A DNA stretch of 64,000 bases from Phycisphaerales bacterium (lineage in GTDB: Bacteria; Planctomycetota; Phycisphaerae; Phycisphaerales; SM1A02): NCBI GenBank assembly GCA_029245245.1, contig JAQWPT010000005.1, forward strand, positions 62,001-126,000, read 5' to 3'. The translations under genes were made by a program, and so were the position numbers. Position 1 is the first letter of the stretch. The number at the start of each line of letters is the position of its first letter. Of this stretch, positions 24,873 through 33,700 are shown one piece after another. The notes beneath the pieces were generated by a model. It worked only from the letters and a program-made list of their open reading frames with translations, made no database searches and had not been told where the DNA came from.

Positions 24873-26351
24873 TCAGAACTTCACGTACGACTGGAGCCCG
24901 TGTCGTCCACCCTCCCGGCCGAAGCCGGATTCCTTGAATCCGCCGAAGGGGGAGGCGGCATCGAAGGTGTTGTAGGTGTTGCACCAGATTACGCCGGCGT
25001 CGAGTTTCCGGGCGATCTCGAAGATCTTGGACCCGGTGTTGGTCCAGATTCCCGCGGCGAGTCCGTAGGGCGTGTTGTTGGCACGGGAGATTGCTTCCTC
25101 GGGGGTTCTGAACGTCATCACGGACAGGACCGGACCGAAAATCTCCTCGCGTGCAATCAGATGGCTGGGCTGCACGCCGGTGAAGAAGCATGGTCGGTGC
25201 CAGTACCCCTTGGTTGGGAGGGGCTGGTTGTTGACCTCGTGCATGATGGCGCCTTCGTGCTCGCCGGCGTCGACATAGCGTTCGATGGTCTCCAACTGCC
25301 CGGCGGAGTTGATGGCTCCCACGTCGGTGTTCTTGTCAAGCGGATCCCCCACCCGCAGGGACTGCATCCGGTGTCGGAGCTTGTCGACGACTTCGTCGAC
25401 GATGGACTCCTCGACGAAGAGCCTGGAACCGGCGCAGCACACGTGCCCCTGGTTGAACCAGATGGAGGAGACGATTCCCTCGACGGCCTGGTCGATGGCG
25501 GCATCGGCGAACACGATGTTCGGACTCTTGCCGCCCAGTTCGAGGGTGAGTTTCTTGTTGCTGCCGGCGACGGACCGGGCAAGGATCTTGCCGACCTCGG
25601 TGGAGCCCGTGAACGCGACCTTGCGGACATCCGGATGCTCGGCGAGGGCGGCCCCGGTGTCACCGGCGCCGGTGACGATGTTGACCACGCCCGGTGGCAG
25701 GTCCACCTCCTGGAGGATCTCCGCGAGTTTCAGGGCAGTGAGTGATGTTGTCTCCGCCGGCTTCAGGACACAGGTGTTGCCGCAGGCCAGGGCGGGGGCG
25801 AGTTTCCACGCCGCCATCAGCAGCGGGAAGTTCCAGGGAATGATCTGTCCACAGACTCCCAGGGGCTTGGGGTTCCGCCCGGGGAAGGCATACTCGAGCT
25901 TGTCGGCCCACCCGGCGTGGTAGAAGAAATGCTGGGCGGCCAGCGGGAGATCGACGTCACGGGATTCCTTGATCGGCTTGCCACCATCCATGGTTTCCAG
26001 CACGGCCAGTTCGCGAGAACGTTCCTGCATGCGCCGCGCAATGCGGTAGAGGTACTTGGCGCGTTCACTTGGCTTGAGCCGGGCCCACGGCCCCTGGGCG
26101 GCCTTGGCGGCCTGCACTGCGTCATCGACATCCTTGGCCCCGGCCTCGGCGATGCTTGAAAGCACCTGCTCGGTCGCCGGGTTGATGGTGTCGAAGCGCT
26201 TGCGTGACTTGGGGGCCCGCATCGTGCCGTTGATGAAGAGTCCGTGCGATTCCTCGATCTTGACCGGGGTTCGCTCCGGGGCCGGGCTGTAGTCCCATTC
26301 CCCGGTCGGGGAGGCGTCATGTTCGTGCGTGTCGGGTGCGATGGGTTTCAT
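24873..26351 (-). CDS. Aldehyde dehydrogenase (NAD(P)+)
   Basis: 492 residues, full-length ALDH. NAD site and fold: GVCGQIIPWNFPLLMAAWKL, then KVAFTGSTEVGK. General base Glu in LTLELGGKSPNIVF and catalytic Cys305 in GHVCCAGSR. The ending SPFGGFKESGFGREGG is typical. Placed 15 bases after deoC, it most likely oxidises the acetaldehyde released from deoxyribose 5-phosphate. It resembles the catalytic half of ALDH16, and its inactive half is encoded further along the operon. The first 25 residues are a polar extension. No separate promoter is needed. Confidence 0.93.
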   Translation of the reverse strand: MKPIAPDTHEHDASPTGEWDYSPAPERTPVKIEESHGLFINGTMRAPKSRKRFDTINPATEQVLSSIAEAGAKDVDDAVQAAKAAQGPWARLKPSERAKYLYRIARRMQERSRELAVLETMDGGKPIKESRDVDLPLAAQHFFYHAGWADKLEYAFPGRNPKPLGVCGQIIPWNFPLLMAAWKLAPALACGNTCVLKPAETTSLTALKLAEILQEVDLPPGVVNIVTGAGDTGAALAEHPDVRKVAFTGSTEVGKILARSVAGSNKKLTLELGGKSPNIVFADAAIDQAVEGIVSSIWFNQGHVCCAGSRLFVEESIVDEVVDKLRHRMQSLRVGDPLDKNTDVGAINSAGQLETIERYVDAGEHEGAIMHEVNNQPLPTKGYWHRPCFFTGVQPSHLIAREEIFGPVLSVMTFRTPEEAISRANNTPYGLAAGIWTNTGSKIFEIARKLDAGVIWCNTYNTFDAASPFGGFKESGFGREGGRHGLQSYVKF

Positions 26352-26366
26352 GGTACCGGGCCGTGT

Positions 26367-27290
26367 TCAGGCCTCCGAGAAGTCGTGCATGGCCATGTAC
26401 TGGCCGGTAATTCCCTTGAGCAGTTGTCGAAGGAGGTCGTTGGTGAGGCTCGAAGCTCCAAATCGGAAGAGATCCGGGGTCAACCAGGCATCACCGAGGG
26501 TTTCCTTGACCATCACGAGGTAGTGCAGGGCGGACTTGGCAGTTCGGATGCCTCCCGCGGGCTTCATTCCGATGCGGATGCCGGTGGACAGGAAGTGGTC
26601 CCGGATCGCCTCCAGCATCACCAGCGTCACCGGCATGGTCGCTGCCGGACTGATCTTGCCGGTGGAGGTCTTGATGAAGACATCACCGTCCTGGAGAACC
26701 CCGGCGGAGTCGACGGCTTCGATGGCGAGATCACTGGCTCGTCGTACGTTGTCGTAGGTCTCCAGTTCCCCGGTCTCGAGGATGATCTTCAGGTGGGCGC
26801 CTTCGCAGGCCTGCCAGACCTGGCGGATTTCCTCGGCGACTTCACCGTATCGTCCTGCCAGGAAGGCGCCGCGGCTGATGACCATGTCGATTTCATCGGC
26901 CCCGGCCTCGACGGCGGCCGTGACATCCCGCAGTCGAACCTCCAGGGGGAACTGTCCACTGGGAAACCCGGTGGCGACCGAAGCCACGTGCACGCCGGTT
27001 CCCGTGAGCATCTTCGCGGCAGTGCGTACATGGGAGGGGTAGACGCAGACCGCGGCGACTGATGGCACGGAAGGGTTGAGGGGAGCTTCGTAGGGAGTGA
27101 TGGCCTTGCGGCAGAGTGCCCGGACCTTCTCCGGAGAATCCTTGCCCTCGAGGGTGGTCAGGTCAAGCATGGAGATGGCCAGGCGCAGCCCTTCGGTCTT
27201 CGCATCGGCCTTGATGGACCGCTTGGTGAACGAGGCGGCTCGTTGCCGCACCATCACGGAATCGACAAGGTGGTTCCGGTCTGCTTGCAT
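26367..27290 (-). CDS. deoC: Deoxyribose-phosphate aldolase
   Basis: 307 residues. Cleaves 2-deoxy-D-ribose 5-phosphate into glyceraldehyde 3-phosphate and acetaldehyde in nucleoside breakdown. TIM-barrel class I aldolase: Schiff-base Lys207 in DVFIKTSTGK, with MKPAGGIRT and DEIDMVISRGAFLAG also conserved. Longer than the ~220-260 residues common for DeoC because of an N-terminal extension. Start ATG 27290 (QADRNHLVDSVM) is six bases after TACACT with no ribosome-binding site. An upstream GTG or ATG frame to 27347 was rejected. First gene of an operon with two ALDH-like genes. Confidence 0.95.
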   Translation of the reverse strand: MQADRNHLVDSVMVRQRAASFTKRSIKADAKTEGLRLAISMLDLTTLEGKDSPEKVRALCRKAITPYEAPLNPSVPSVAAVCVYPSHVRTAAKMLTGTGVHVASVATGFPSGQFPLEVRLRDVTAAVEAGADEIDMVISRGAFLAGRYGEVAEEIRQVWQACEGAHLKIILETGELETYDNVRRASDLAIEAVDSAGVLQDGDVFIKTSTGKISPAATMPVTLVMLEAIRDHFLSTGIRIGMKPAGGIRTAKSALHYLVMVKETLGDAWLTPDLFRFGASSLTNDLLRQLLKGITGQYMAMHDFSEA

Positions 27291-27296
27291 CGACCC

Positions 27297-27302
27297 AGTG
27301 TA
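27297..27302 (-). promoter_or_regulatory. -10-like TACACT of the deoC operon
   Basis: TACACT on the minus strand, six bases before ATG 27290, without a ribosome-binding site. It supports a leaderless deoC message. Confidence 0.45.
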
Positions 27303-27351
27303 CCCGTGCGCCGGGAATACCCTGTGGGGGGCTTCCAGGCCACCCATGGTT

Positions 27352-27678
27352 CTAGGGGCGAATGGAATCGAAGAGGTGATCGATGAACCCGCCGTCGACG
27401 AGGTTGATCTTCGTCGTGGCCCCGGTGGTGGCGGATCGGTATATCAGCAGGATGCCGTTGAAGTTGTCGATCACGTACAGCAGGTCCGTCTTTTCCATAC
27501 CGCCACCGGTTCGGGCGGGAGCGGTCATGAGGGTGAAGGAATCGTCGGACGCGACCATGCCTGCTTCGACCCGGGGGGTCGGATCCCGGCCGATGACCAC
27601 GAGAATGCAGACAAGCAGCACGAGCGCACTGCTTGCCAGCATGAGCTGCAGTCGTCGGGTTGTGCGTGTCGTGTTCAT
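27352..27678 (-). CDS. Single-span membrane protein, 108 aa (paralogue pair, second gene)
   Basis: A hydrophobic helix near the N-terminus (LMLASSALVLLVCILVVIG) followed by a ~70-residue external domain: SDDSFTLMTAPARTGGGMEK, then DLLYVIDNFNGILLIY. The last segment resembles NIVWILESRNGELITID of the preceding gene, so the two look like diverged copies. The start overlaps the upstream stop (ATGA at 27675-27678). Function unknown. Confidence 0.6.
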   Translation of the reverse strand: MNTTRTTRRLQLMLASSALVLLVCILVVIGRDPTPRVEAGMVASDDSFTLMTAPARTGGGMEKTDLLYVIDNFNGILLIYRSATTGATTKINLVDGGFIDHLFDSIRP

Positions 27679-28001
27679 CGTCTGGCCTTGAGAATCGCTG
27701 CAATGTCCCGCTGGACGTTCCGGTGTGCCTTGGCATTCATGCCCTGGCCGGCATCGGCCCAGTCGATGGTGATCAACTCGCCGTTTCGGCTTTCAAGGAT
27801 CCAGACGATGTTCGTGGCGGTCCGTTCACCTTCCCCGGCGACCATCAGGAAGTTGCTGCGCCGGCCAAGTTGGGCCTGTACGTACGGCGAAGCCAGTGAT
27901 GAAACCAGGACCAGCAGCAGGACGGCATTGACCACGATCAGGGAGATCAGCCCCCGGCGAGACTGGTGGTGGCTGGCGGCGGGTGGGTGCGTATCGGCCA
28001 T
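27675..28001 (-). CDS. Single-span membrane protein, 108 aa (paralogue pair, first gene)
   Basis: A hydrophobic helix at residues ~18-42 (LISLIVVNAVLLLVLVSSLA), then a short beta-rich domain (NFLMVAGEGERTATNIVWIL). Ends in a basic helix (AHRNVQRDIAAILKARR). Same length and layout as the next gene, to which it is coupled by a four-base overlap. The strand pattern with alternating hydrophobic residues could be a small beta-propeller-like fragment or a dimerisation unit. Not recognised. Confidence 0.6.
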   Translation of the reverse strand: MADTHPPAASHHQSRRGLISLIVVNAVLLLVLVSSLASPYVQAQLGRRSNFLMVAGEGERTATNIVWILESRNGELITIDWADAGQGMNAKAHRNVQRDIAAILKARR

Positions 28002-28011
28002 CGAGGAGGAC

Positions 28012-28239
28012 TCAGTCCTGGTGACCGCGACGCGAGGGCATCAGGCTGATGGCGAGGATCACGCCGACGATGACCACCATCAGGAGCATGCCGATCCACG
28101 CCGCGGGTGCGTTCTTGTTCGCAGTCGGCTGTGGAGGGGGGATGGCTGCCGGAGCTGCCATGGCGATCTGGGCCAGCAGGAGCAGGCTTGAGCAGGCGAG
28201 CCATCGGCAGGGACCGGTGATGTGCTTCAGGTGATGCAT
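28012..28239 (-). CDS. Small membrane protein with signal peptide, 75 aa
   Basis: ATG 28239 (HHLKHITGPCRWLACS) lies nine bases after TATCCT. A start 39 bases upstream was rejected. There is a first hydrophobic segment ending ALA-like (SLLLLAQIAMAAPAA), a Pro-rich linker (IPPPQPTANKNAPAA) and a second helix (WIGMLLMVVIVGVILAISL). The start of transcription for the following two membrane genes is probably here, giving a three-gene operon of tiny envelope proteins. Function unknown. Confidence 0.55.
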   Translation of the reverse strand: MHHLKHITGPCRWLACSSLLLLAQIAMAAPAAIPPPQPTANKNAPAAWIGMLLMVVIVGVILAISLMPSRRGHQD

Positions 28240-28248
28240 GATCGGGTG

Positions 28249-28254
28249 AGGATA
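28249..28254 (-). promoter_or_regulatory. -10-like TATCCT of the three-gene membrane operon
   Basis: TATCCT on the minus strand, nine bases before ATG 28239, without a ribosome-binding site. Confidence 0.35.
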
Positions 28255-28305
28255 CCCCGGGTCGATGATGGCTGGCAAGGGGCAATCAAATCACCCCCCA
28301 TGGGG

Positions 28306-29223
28306 TCATCGTCGCAGCGATTCCGTGTCCCGAGCCCCGAGGGCCCGGAAGATTTCGAGCGTCGCATCGGAGCGGTTCAAGGTGTAGAAGTGGATGCCGG
28401 CGACTCCATGGTCGAGGAGTTCGTTGCATTGCTCCGTGGCCCACTGGACCCCGACCTGCCTGACCGCATCATCATCGTCCTGGTGGCGGTGGATGCGACG
28501 CTGAAGCTTGGCGGGGAAGTTCGTGCCTCCAGCGAGGTCGGCCATTCGCCGCATGGTCCGGATGCCGGTGATGGGCATGATGCCCGCAACCAGTGGAACG
28601 TCGATGCCTTCGAGTCGGCATCGTTCACACCAGTCGTGAAAACAGGCGTTGTCGAAGAACATCTGGGAGGTGACCCAGTCGGCTCCGGCATCGACTTTTT
28701 CCTTGAGGTATTCGAGTTGCCGCAGTCGGTTCGGCGTTTCCGGGTGCCCTTCCGGGAAGCCCGCAACTCCAATGCCGAATCCCCGCGGATCGGGATGCAC
28801 GCCGGACTCGTTGAACTGCTTGATGTGTCGAACGAGGTCGACGGCGTGCTGGTATTCGTCGCTCGTCGGGTCGTACTCCGGGTCATCGCCGGGGTGGTCT
28901 CCTCGCAGCGCAAGGATGTTGCTGACTCCGGCTTCAGCGTATCGCTGGAGGATGGGTTCGATTTCGTCGTGCGTGTGCTTGACGCAGGTCAGGTGCGGGA
29001 TCGGATCGACGCGGCCTTCCTTCTTCAGCCGGACGACAAGATCGTTGGTTCGTTGTCGAGTCGAACCACCGGCGCCATAGGTCACGGAAACGAACGACGG
29101 CTTCAGAGATTCGAACTCCGCCATTCGATCCAGCAACGCATCCCGGGCGGTGTCCGTTCGGGGAGGGAAGAATTCGAAGCTTATGGTCTTGCCATCGCGC
29201 TTGATGATGTCGCTGATATGCAT
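28306..29223 (-). CDS. metF: 5,10-methylenetetrahydrofolate reductase
   Basis: 305 residues, the usual bacterial length. Reduces methylene-THF to methyl-THF for methionine synthesis, with FAD. Family segments: FEFFPPRTD (catalytic Glu), FVSVTYGAGGSTR, HLTCVKHT, ILALRGDHP, and GADWVTSQMFFDN. The C-terminus GIHFYTLNRS is also conserved. Start ATG 29223 (HISDIIKRDGKTISFEFF) was chosen to begin the conserved fold. It is eight bases after TACCAT. The open frame to 29484 is an upstream extension with no support. It diverges from rex, leaving 78 bases between the starts. Confidence 0.97.
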   Translation of the reverse strand: MHISDIIKRDGKTISFEFFPPRTDTARDALLDRMAEFESLKPSFVSVTYGAGGSTRQRTNDLVVRLKKEGRVDPIPHLTCVKHTHDEIEPILQRYAEAGVSNILALRGDHPGDDPEYDPTSDEYQHAVDLVRHIKQFNESGVHPDPRGFGIGVAGFPEGHPETPNRLRQLEYLKEKVDAGADWVTSQMFFDNACFHDWCERCRLEGIDVPLVAGIMPITGIRTMRRMADLAGGTNFPAKLQRRIHRHQDDDDAVRQVGVQWATEQCNELLDHGVAGIHFYTLNRSDATLEIFRALGARDTESLRR

Positions 29224-29231
29224 CGATGTCC

Positions 29232-29237
29232 ATGGTA
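29232..29237 (-). promoter_or_regulatory. -10-like TACCAT of metF
   Basis: TACCAT on the minus strand, eight bases before ATG 29223, without a ribosome-binding site. Confidence 0.4.
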
Positions 29238-29301
29238 CGCGATGCAATGGATCCCGAGTCATGAGTGCTGCTCTCGCCGGGGTACACTGTGATCGAAGGC
29301 C

Positions 29302-29943
29302 ATGAGCGAACGACCTCCCATTCCCAGAGCGACCGTCAAGCGGTTGAGCCTCTACCTCAGAGGGCTTGAACGGCATCAGGCCGAGGGGGCGGTGACGGTT
29401 TCCTCGAGAACACTTGGGAGCGATCTCGGCATCACCGATGCGCAGGTCCGACGTGACCTGGGCTACTTCGGCCAGTTCGGGCAACCAGGCATCGGGTACA
29501 GCGTCGACGGGTTGATTCCCCGCATCAAGTCAATTCTCAAGATCGACCGTGAGTGGAATGCCGCTGTCTTCGGCGTCGGGAACATCGGCCGGGCTCTTCT
29601 GAACTATCCCCGCTTCGGCCCCAAGGGTTTTCACATCGCGGCCGCTTTCGACATCAATGAATCCATCATCGGCACGAAAGTCGGGGCCTGCCAGGTCTGC
29701 TCGCTCGCCGACCTCGAGGAGCAGGTTCTGGCGGCGGAGATCGATATCGGAATTCTGTGCGTGCCCATGCCTGTGGCCCAGGAAGTTGCCGATCGAATGG
29801 TCACTGCCGGGATCAGGGGGGTGCTCAACTTCACGCCTCGACGGATCGATGTCGGCAAGGATGTCGATGTGGTCAGCGTGGATTTTTCACGGGCACTCGA
29901 GCAGTTGGCCTACCAGGTGGCGGCTGCGGATGGCGAGGATTGA
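29302..29943 (+). CDS. rex: Redox-sensing transcriptional repressor Rex
   Basis: 213 residues. The N-terminal winged helix has VSSRTLGSDLGITDAQVRRDL and GYFGQFGQPGIGY. The C-terminal Rossmann domain has VFGVGNIGRALLNY, which binds NAD(H). It represses fermentation and respiration genes until NADH rises. NADH-linked genes (nuoG) and aldehyde dehydrogenases are elsewhere in the window, but no Rex operator (TTGTGAA-type palindrome) was found near them by eye. ATG 29302 lies 13 bases after TACACT (29283-29288), which is probably its -10 element. yggS follows after 56 bases. Confidence 0.95.
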   Translation: MSERPPIPRATVKRLSLYLRGLERHQAEGAVTVSSRTLGSDLGITDAQVRRDLGYFGQFGQPGIGYSVDGLIPRIKSILKIDREWNAAVFGVGNIGRALLNYPRFGPKGFHIAAAFDINESIIGTKVGACQVCSLADLEEQVLAAEIDIGILCVPMPVAQEVADRMVTAGIRGVLNFTPRRIDVGKDVDVVSVDFSRALEQLAYQVAAADGED

Positions 29944-29952
29944 ACCGAGGTC

Positions 29953-29981
29953 TTGAGCGGTTCACGTTCTGAGCGTATCCT
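29953..29981 (+). promoter_or_regulatory. Promoter TTGAGC-17-TATCCT before yggS
   Basis: TTGAGC (29953-29958), a 17-base spacer and TATCCT (29976-29981), 18 bases before ATG 30000. The gene then has an AGGGGAG ribosome-binding site. It lies just after the rex stop, so yggS can be expressed independently. Confidence 0.55.
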
Positions 29982-29999
29982 CCTTTCAGGGGAGCCACC

Positions 30000-30791
30000 A
30001 TGCCCAGTCAAGGACAGACAGCAGATCGGTACCGAGCGGTGCAGTCCCGCATCCAGGATGCGGCGGTTCGCGGTGGGTACTCCCCGGAGGGAATCCACCT
30101 CGTTGCGGTCACCAAGAACGCCTCCATTGCCCAGGTTCGTGAGCTCATTGAACTTGGCCACATGGATTTCGGCGAAAGCCGAATGCAGCATTACCTGCAG
30201 TTCGCGGCCCAGGTCGACGACTTTCTCGAGCGGCATCGTGAACTCGGGCCGACCGAGGGCAGGATCCCCCAGAACATTCGTTGGCATTTCATCGGCCACC
30301 TTCAGCGAAACAAGGTCAAGCGAATCCTTCCGATGACCCGTCTCGTGCACTCGGTGGACTCGCTTCGTCTGGCCGAGGAGATCCAGGCCTGTCCATTGCA
30401 GCGTGAGTCGGCGACCGAAGTGCTGATTCAGGTCAACACATCCGGCGAGCGAGGCAAGTACGGCATCGCCCCGGCCGCGGTCACGCACCTCATCGATCAG
30501 ATGGACACGATGATGAACATCAGGATCCGCGGGCTCATGAGCATGGCGCCGCAGGTGGAGGACCCGGAGGCGGTCCGCAGCGTCTTCCAGAGGTCCCGTG
30601 AACTCTTTGAAGAACTCAAGTCATCGGACATGACCGGCGACGAGTTCGACATCCTCTCGATGGGCATGAGCAATGACTTCGAGGTCGCCGTCGAGTGCGG
30701 CGCCAACGTGGTCCGTGTCGGCACGGCGATCTTCGGTCCTCCCGCAGAGCAGGAAGAGGAAACATCGACGAGCACGACGTCCGACGCGTGA
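30000..30791 (+). CDS. yggS: YggS-family pyridoxal-phosphate homeostasis protein
   Basis: 263 residues. TIM-barrel fold holding PLP without known enzyme activity. It balances PLP and amino-acid metabolism. The PLP Lys39 lies in LVAVTKN. The usual FGENR motif is FGESR here, followed by WHFIGHLQRNKVK, VLIQVNTSGE, GLMSMAP, SMGMSNDFEVAV and VRVGTAIFG. These cover the whole family pattern. It has a short Glu/Thr-rich tail. The start has a good ribosome-binding site (AGGGGAG). In other bacteria the gene often lies with division or pyrroline carboxylate genes, but here it lies with rex. Confidence 0.95.
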   Translation: MPSQGQTADRYRAVQSRIQDAAVRGGYSPEGIHLVAVTKNASIAQVRELIELGHMDFGESRMQHYLQFAAQVDDFLERHRELGPTEGRIPQNIRWHFIGHLQRNKVKRILPMTRLVHSVDSLRLAEEIQACPLQRESATEVLIQVNTSGERGKYGIAPAAVTHLIDQMDTMMNIRIRGLMSMAPQVEDPEAVRSVFQRSRELFEELKSSDMTGDEFDILSMGMSNDFEVAVECGANVVRVGTAIFGPPAEQEEETSTSTTSDA

Positions 30792-30799
30792 TTCGCGGA

Positions 30800-33700
30800 T
30801 CAGGATCCCAGTGCGGCGGAGAGTTCGGCGGCAGTCATGTTGCTCTGCGTAGAACCACTCTTGAGAATCCGCTGCATGGTTGTCGTCCGGGCGTAATCCA
30901 TCTCGGTCGGGTTCAGGCCACTGGCCTCGAGATCCTGGTACACGTCACCAAGTCCATTGACGTAGTCACGTGCCTTGGCATCGCCTGCTCCGCTGTCGAG
31001 CCACGTGCGGAAGCCGCTGCCTGAGCCATCATTTCCAGTGGAGTCGCTGTACTTCGTCCAGGCGTTCTGGATCGAGTTCGAGAGCGATGCGGTCTGGTTC
31101 TCTTCAAGGATGGCGATGGCGTCGCCGGGCTGCTTTGTCAGAACGCCCTGGTAGCGGATAAGTGCCTGTTCGACGATCTTGCGGCTGAGGCGGGCCTGCT
31201 TGATGCGGATGTTGCCATTGCCCGGGTTCACGTTCACGGCATTGATCGTGAAGTCCGAGAGGACATGCGATCGACTCAGTGATCCGCGAAGTTCCGTGGC
31301 CGATGAGGTTGGTACTTCGACGTCGATCCCCAGGTCCTGGAGGTTGACGAGCACGATGGGACCCTCGATGTCGAGTTCATCGACGATGGTGGCGCCGCCT
31401 TCGGTGGCGCCGACCTGTGATCCTTCAGCAATGATCAGCGACGCATCGCTGGGGTTGACCGGGATCGGGGTTGGTCCAGGAGTCGGTCCAGGAGTCGGTC
31501 CGGGAGTCGGTCCGGGAGTCGGTCCAGGTCCGGGGCCGGGTCCAGGTCCAGGTCCAGGTCCGGGCCCGGGTTGCTGGGTTGCCTGAAGGATGAGGACCTT
31601 TGATCCCCAGTAGAACATGGCGTTGTCCAAGGGGGATTGCTGCCACCAGACGAAGTCCTTGAGGGTCGAACTTTCGGACGGGGAGGTGTCCACCGAGGCG
31701 AACCAGGGAAGACCCCCTGTGCCGACCAGATCAGGCGTGCTCGTGAAGTCGATCTTTCCACCGGCGACGAAGTTGACGACGAAGCTGGGCAGGATGATGC
31801 CCCGATCGTCAAGGATCTCAATCGCTTCTCGCAGCAGGATCGTGATGACCGGTGCATCGACCAGCATGTTTCCGAGGGTGGAGATGTCGTTGATCGTGAT
31901 CTGGCCGTTGAGGGCCCGCAGGGTCAGGTCGCCCAACTGGCTGAACTTCTGGTTCTGCCCCAGGACGATGCTGCCATTGTCGGAGACGACCTCCATGTTG
32001 CTGGAAAGTCCGACGATATTCGCGATCATCGTCAGGTCACCGTGGTAATCGTTCAGGAAGATGTCGTTCACGGCGTGAACCGTGTTGCCGTTGAGCACGA
32101 CCACATGCCTCTGAGCAGAGGTGAGCTCGATCGAGTCGAGTGGGTTGACGCCGCCGATGTCGCCGTCGATGTAGATGTTGGCACCGGAGTGGACGGCCAG
32201 TTTCCCGACACCCGCCGACGTGGTATCGATGTCGCCCATGACGTTGATGTCGCCATCAACGGTCCGCATCAGCGTGTATGGCGAGTTGTCGAGGGTCAGG
32301 GAACCGTTGATGTTGATGTCGCCGTCGACCCAGGAGATCAGCTGGGCGGTTGCGCCGTCGATGACCACTTCGCCGTTGTAGGTCTGCGACCCATTGGTCC
32401 AGACGTTGATCATGGGCCAGGTTGGATCGAGGTTGATGGCGTCGGGCGCGGTGAAGATTGCGTCTCCGTTGATGTCCATCAGGCTGGTGTGGATGTTGAC
32501 GGAACCGGTCCCGCCGAGGCCGGCTTCGGCGTCGAGGTCCTGGAGACCGGTGATGGCGGCCTCGAAGTTGACATCTTCGCCTGCAAGCAGGGTCGCATCA
32601 TGTCGTCGGGCGCCACCATTGAGTGCGAAGCTGTCGCGGATCCGTACGGAACCAGTGGTGGATTCAAGAACGAGGTCGCCATCGAGCGGATCGAGAATCT
32701 GCGTGCCGACCTGTGACTGGCAGTTGACGGGGCTGTCGAGCATGTCGGAAAAGGAACCCAGCGACAGGTCGTCGGCTTCAGTATCACTCAGCGAATAACC
32801 GGTTATCGCGAATTGCGCGGAGAGGTCGCTGTTGCGGGCCGTAACGGACAGTTCGCCATCGGCGACGGGGCCTCCAAGCTTGGTCGTCGCCCGGTAGAAG
32901 ACCTTGTTTCCGCTGATGTCGACTTCGCCGCCCTGGTCACCAAAGAGGGTTGACGCGATTGCATCGACCGTCGAATTGGAGTGGAAGTAGGTCGTGCCGT
33001 CGGAGGTGTCTACCGAGATGGTGCCGGCATTGCCGTGCATCGAGTCGACGGACAGTTGGCTGTGACGGCCGAAGAACGCGTTTCGCACGGCGTTGATGTC
33101 GATGCTGCCGGCTTCGGATGCCCCGAACTCGTCTTCATTTGCACTGATGAGTCCATTGGAGACGACGACATCGGAGCCGATGGTGATGGACCCGGCCACG
33201 CCGTTGCTGGTGTCCGCTCGCACCTGTGAACCTCGCCGGTTCAGGACGGTTCCGCCTGTGGCGGCCATCTCGAGACTGCCGCCATCCGCGTCGATGCTGC
33301 TGCCGAATGTATTGTGGATCGCGATGCCGTGCAGGTCACCGGCCCCGAGGAGGATCTGCCCGTTGGAGGCGCCTCCCGTGGAAATGGATCCCCTGTTCTT
33401 GATCGAGGAACTGCCGAGGGTCCGAGGCGTGACGGTGCCCTGGGTTGGGTTCGAGGGGTCGAGGTCCTGACCATCGATCTTCAGGTGGACATGGTCACCG
33501 AGGCGGCTGATGAGCACCTCGTCGTTGCCGGTGCTCATGGTGATCAATGGAGCTTCGACGGCGGCGCCGGACTTGACCAGAATGGCCCTGCTCTTGCGTC
33601 CTCCCACGAAGTGGAGTTCCTGAGCGTTCCACGCGGCCCCGGAGGAGATCTCGATGCGCTTGCTGCTCGAGAGGTTGGTGAATCGATCGGTGCCCGCCAT

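Noticed and set aside
26349-26355. TACCAT overlapping the ATG of the full-length aldehyde dehydrogenase
   Set aside because: No start codon lies 6-9 bases downstream of it, and the gene is 15 bases after deoC in an operon, so it needs no promoter. Treated as a chance match.
31468-31570. Possible CRISPR or regulatory repeat array in the TpsA gene
   Set aside because: Contiguous in-frame codon repeats encoding Pro-Gly, with no spacers.
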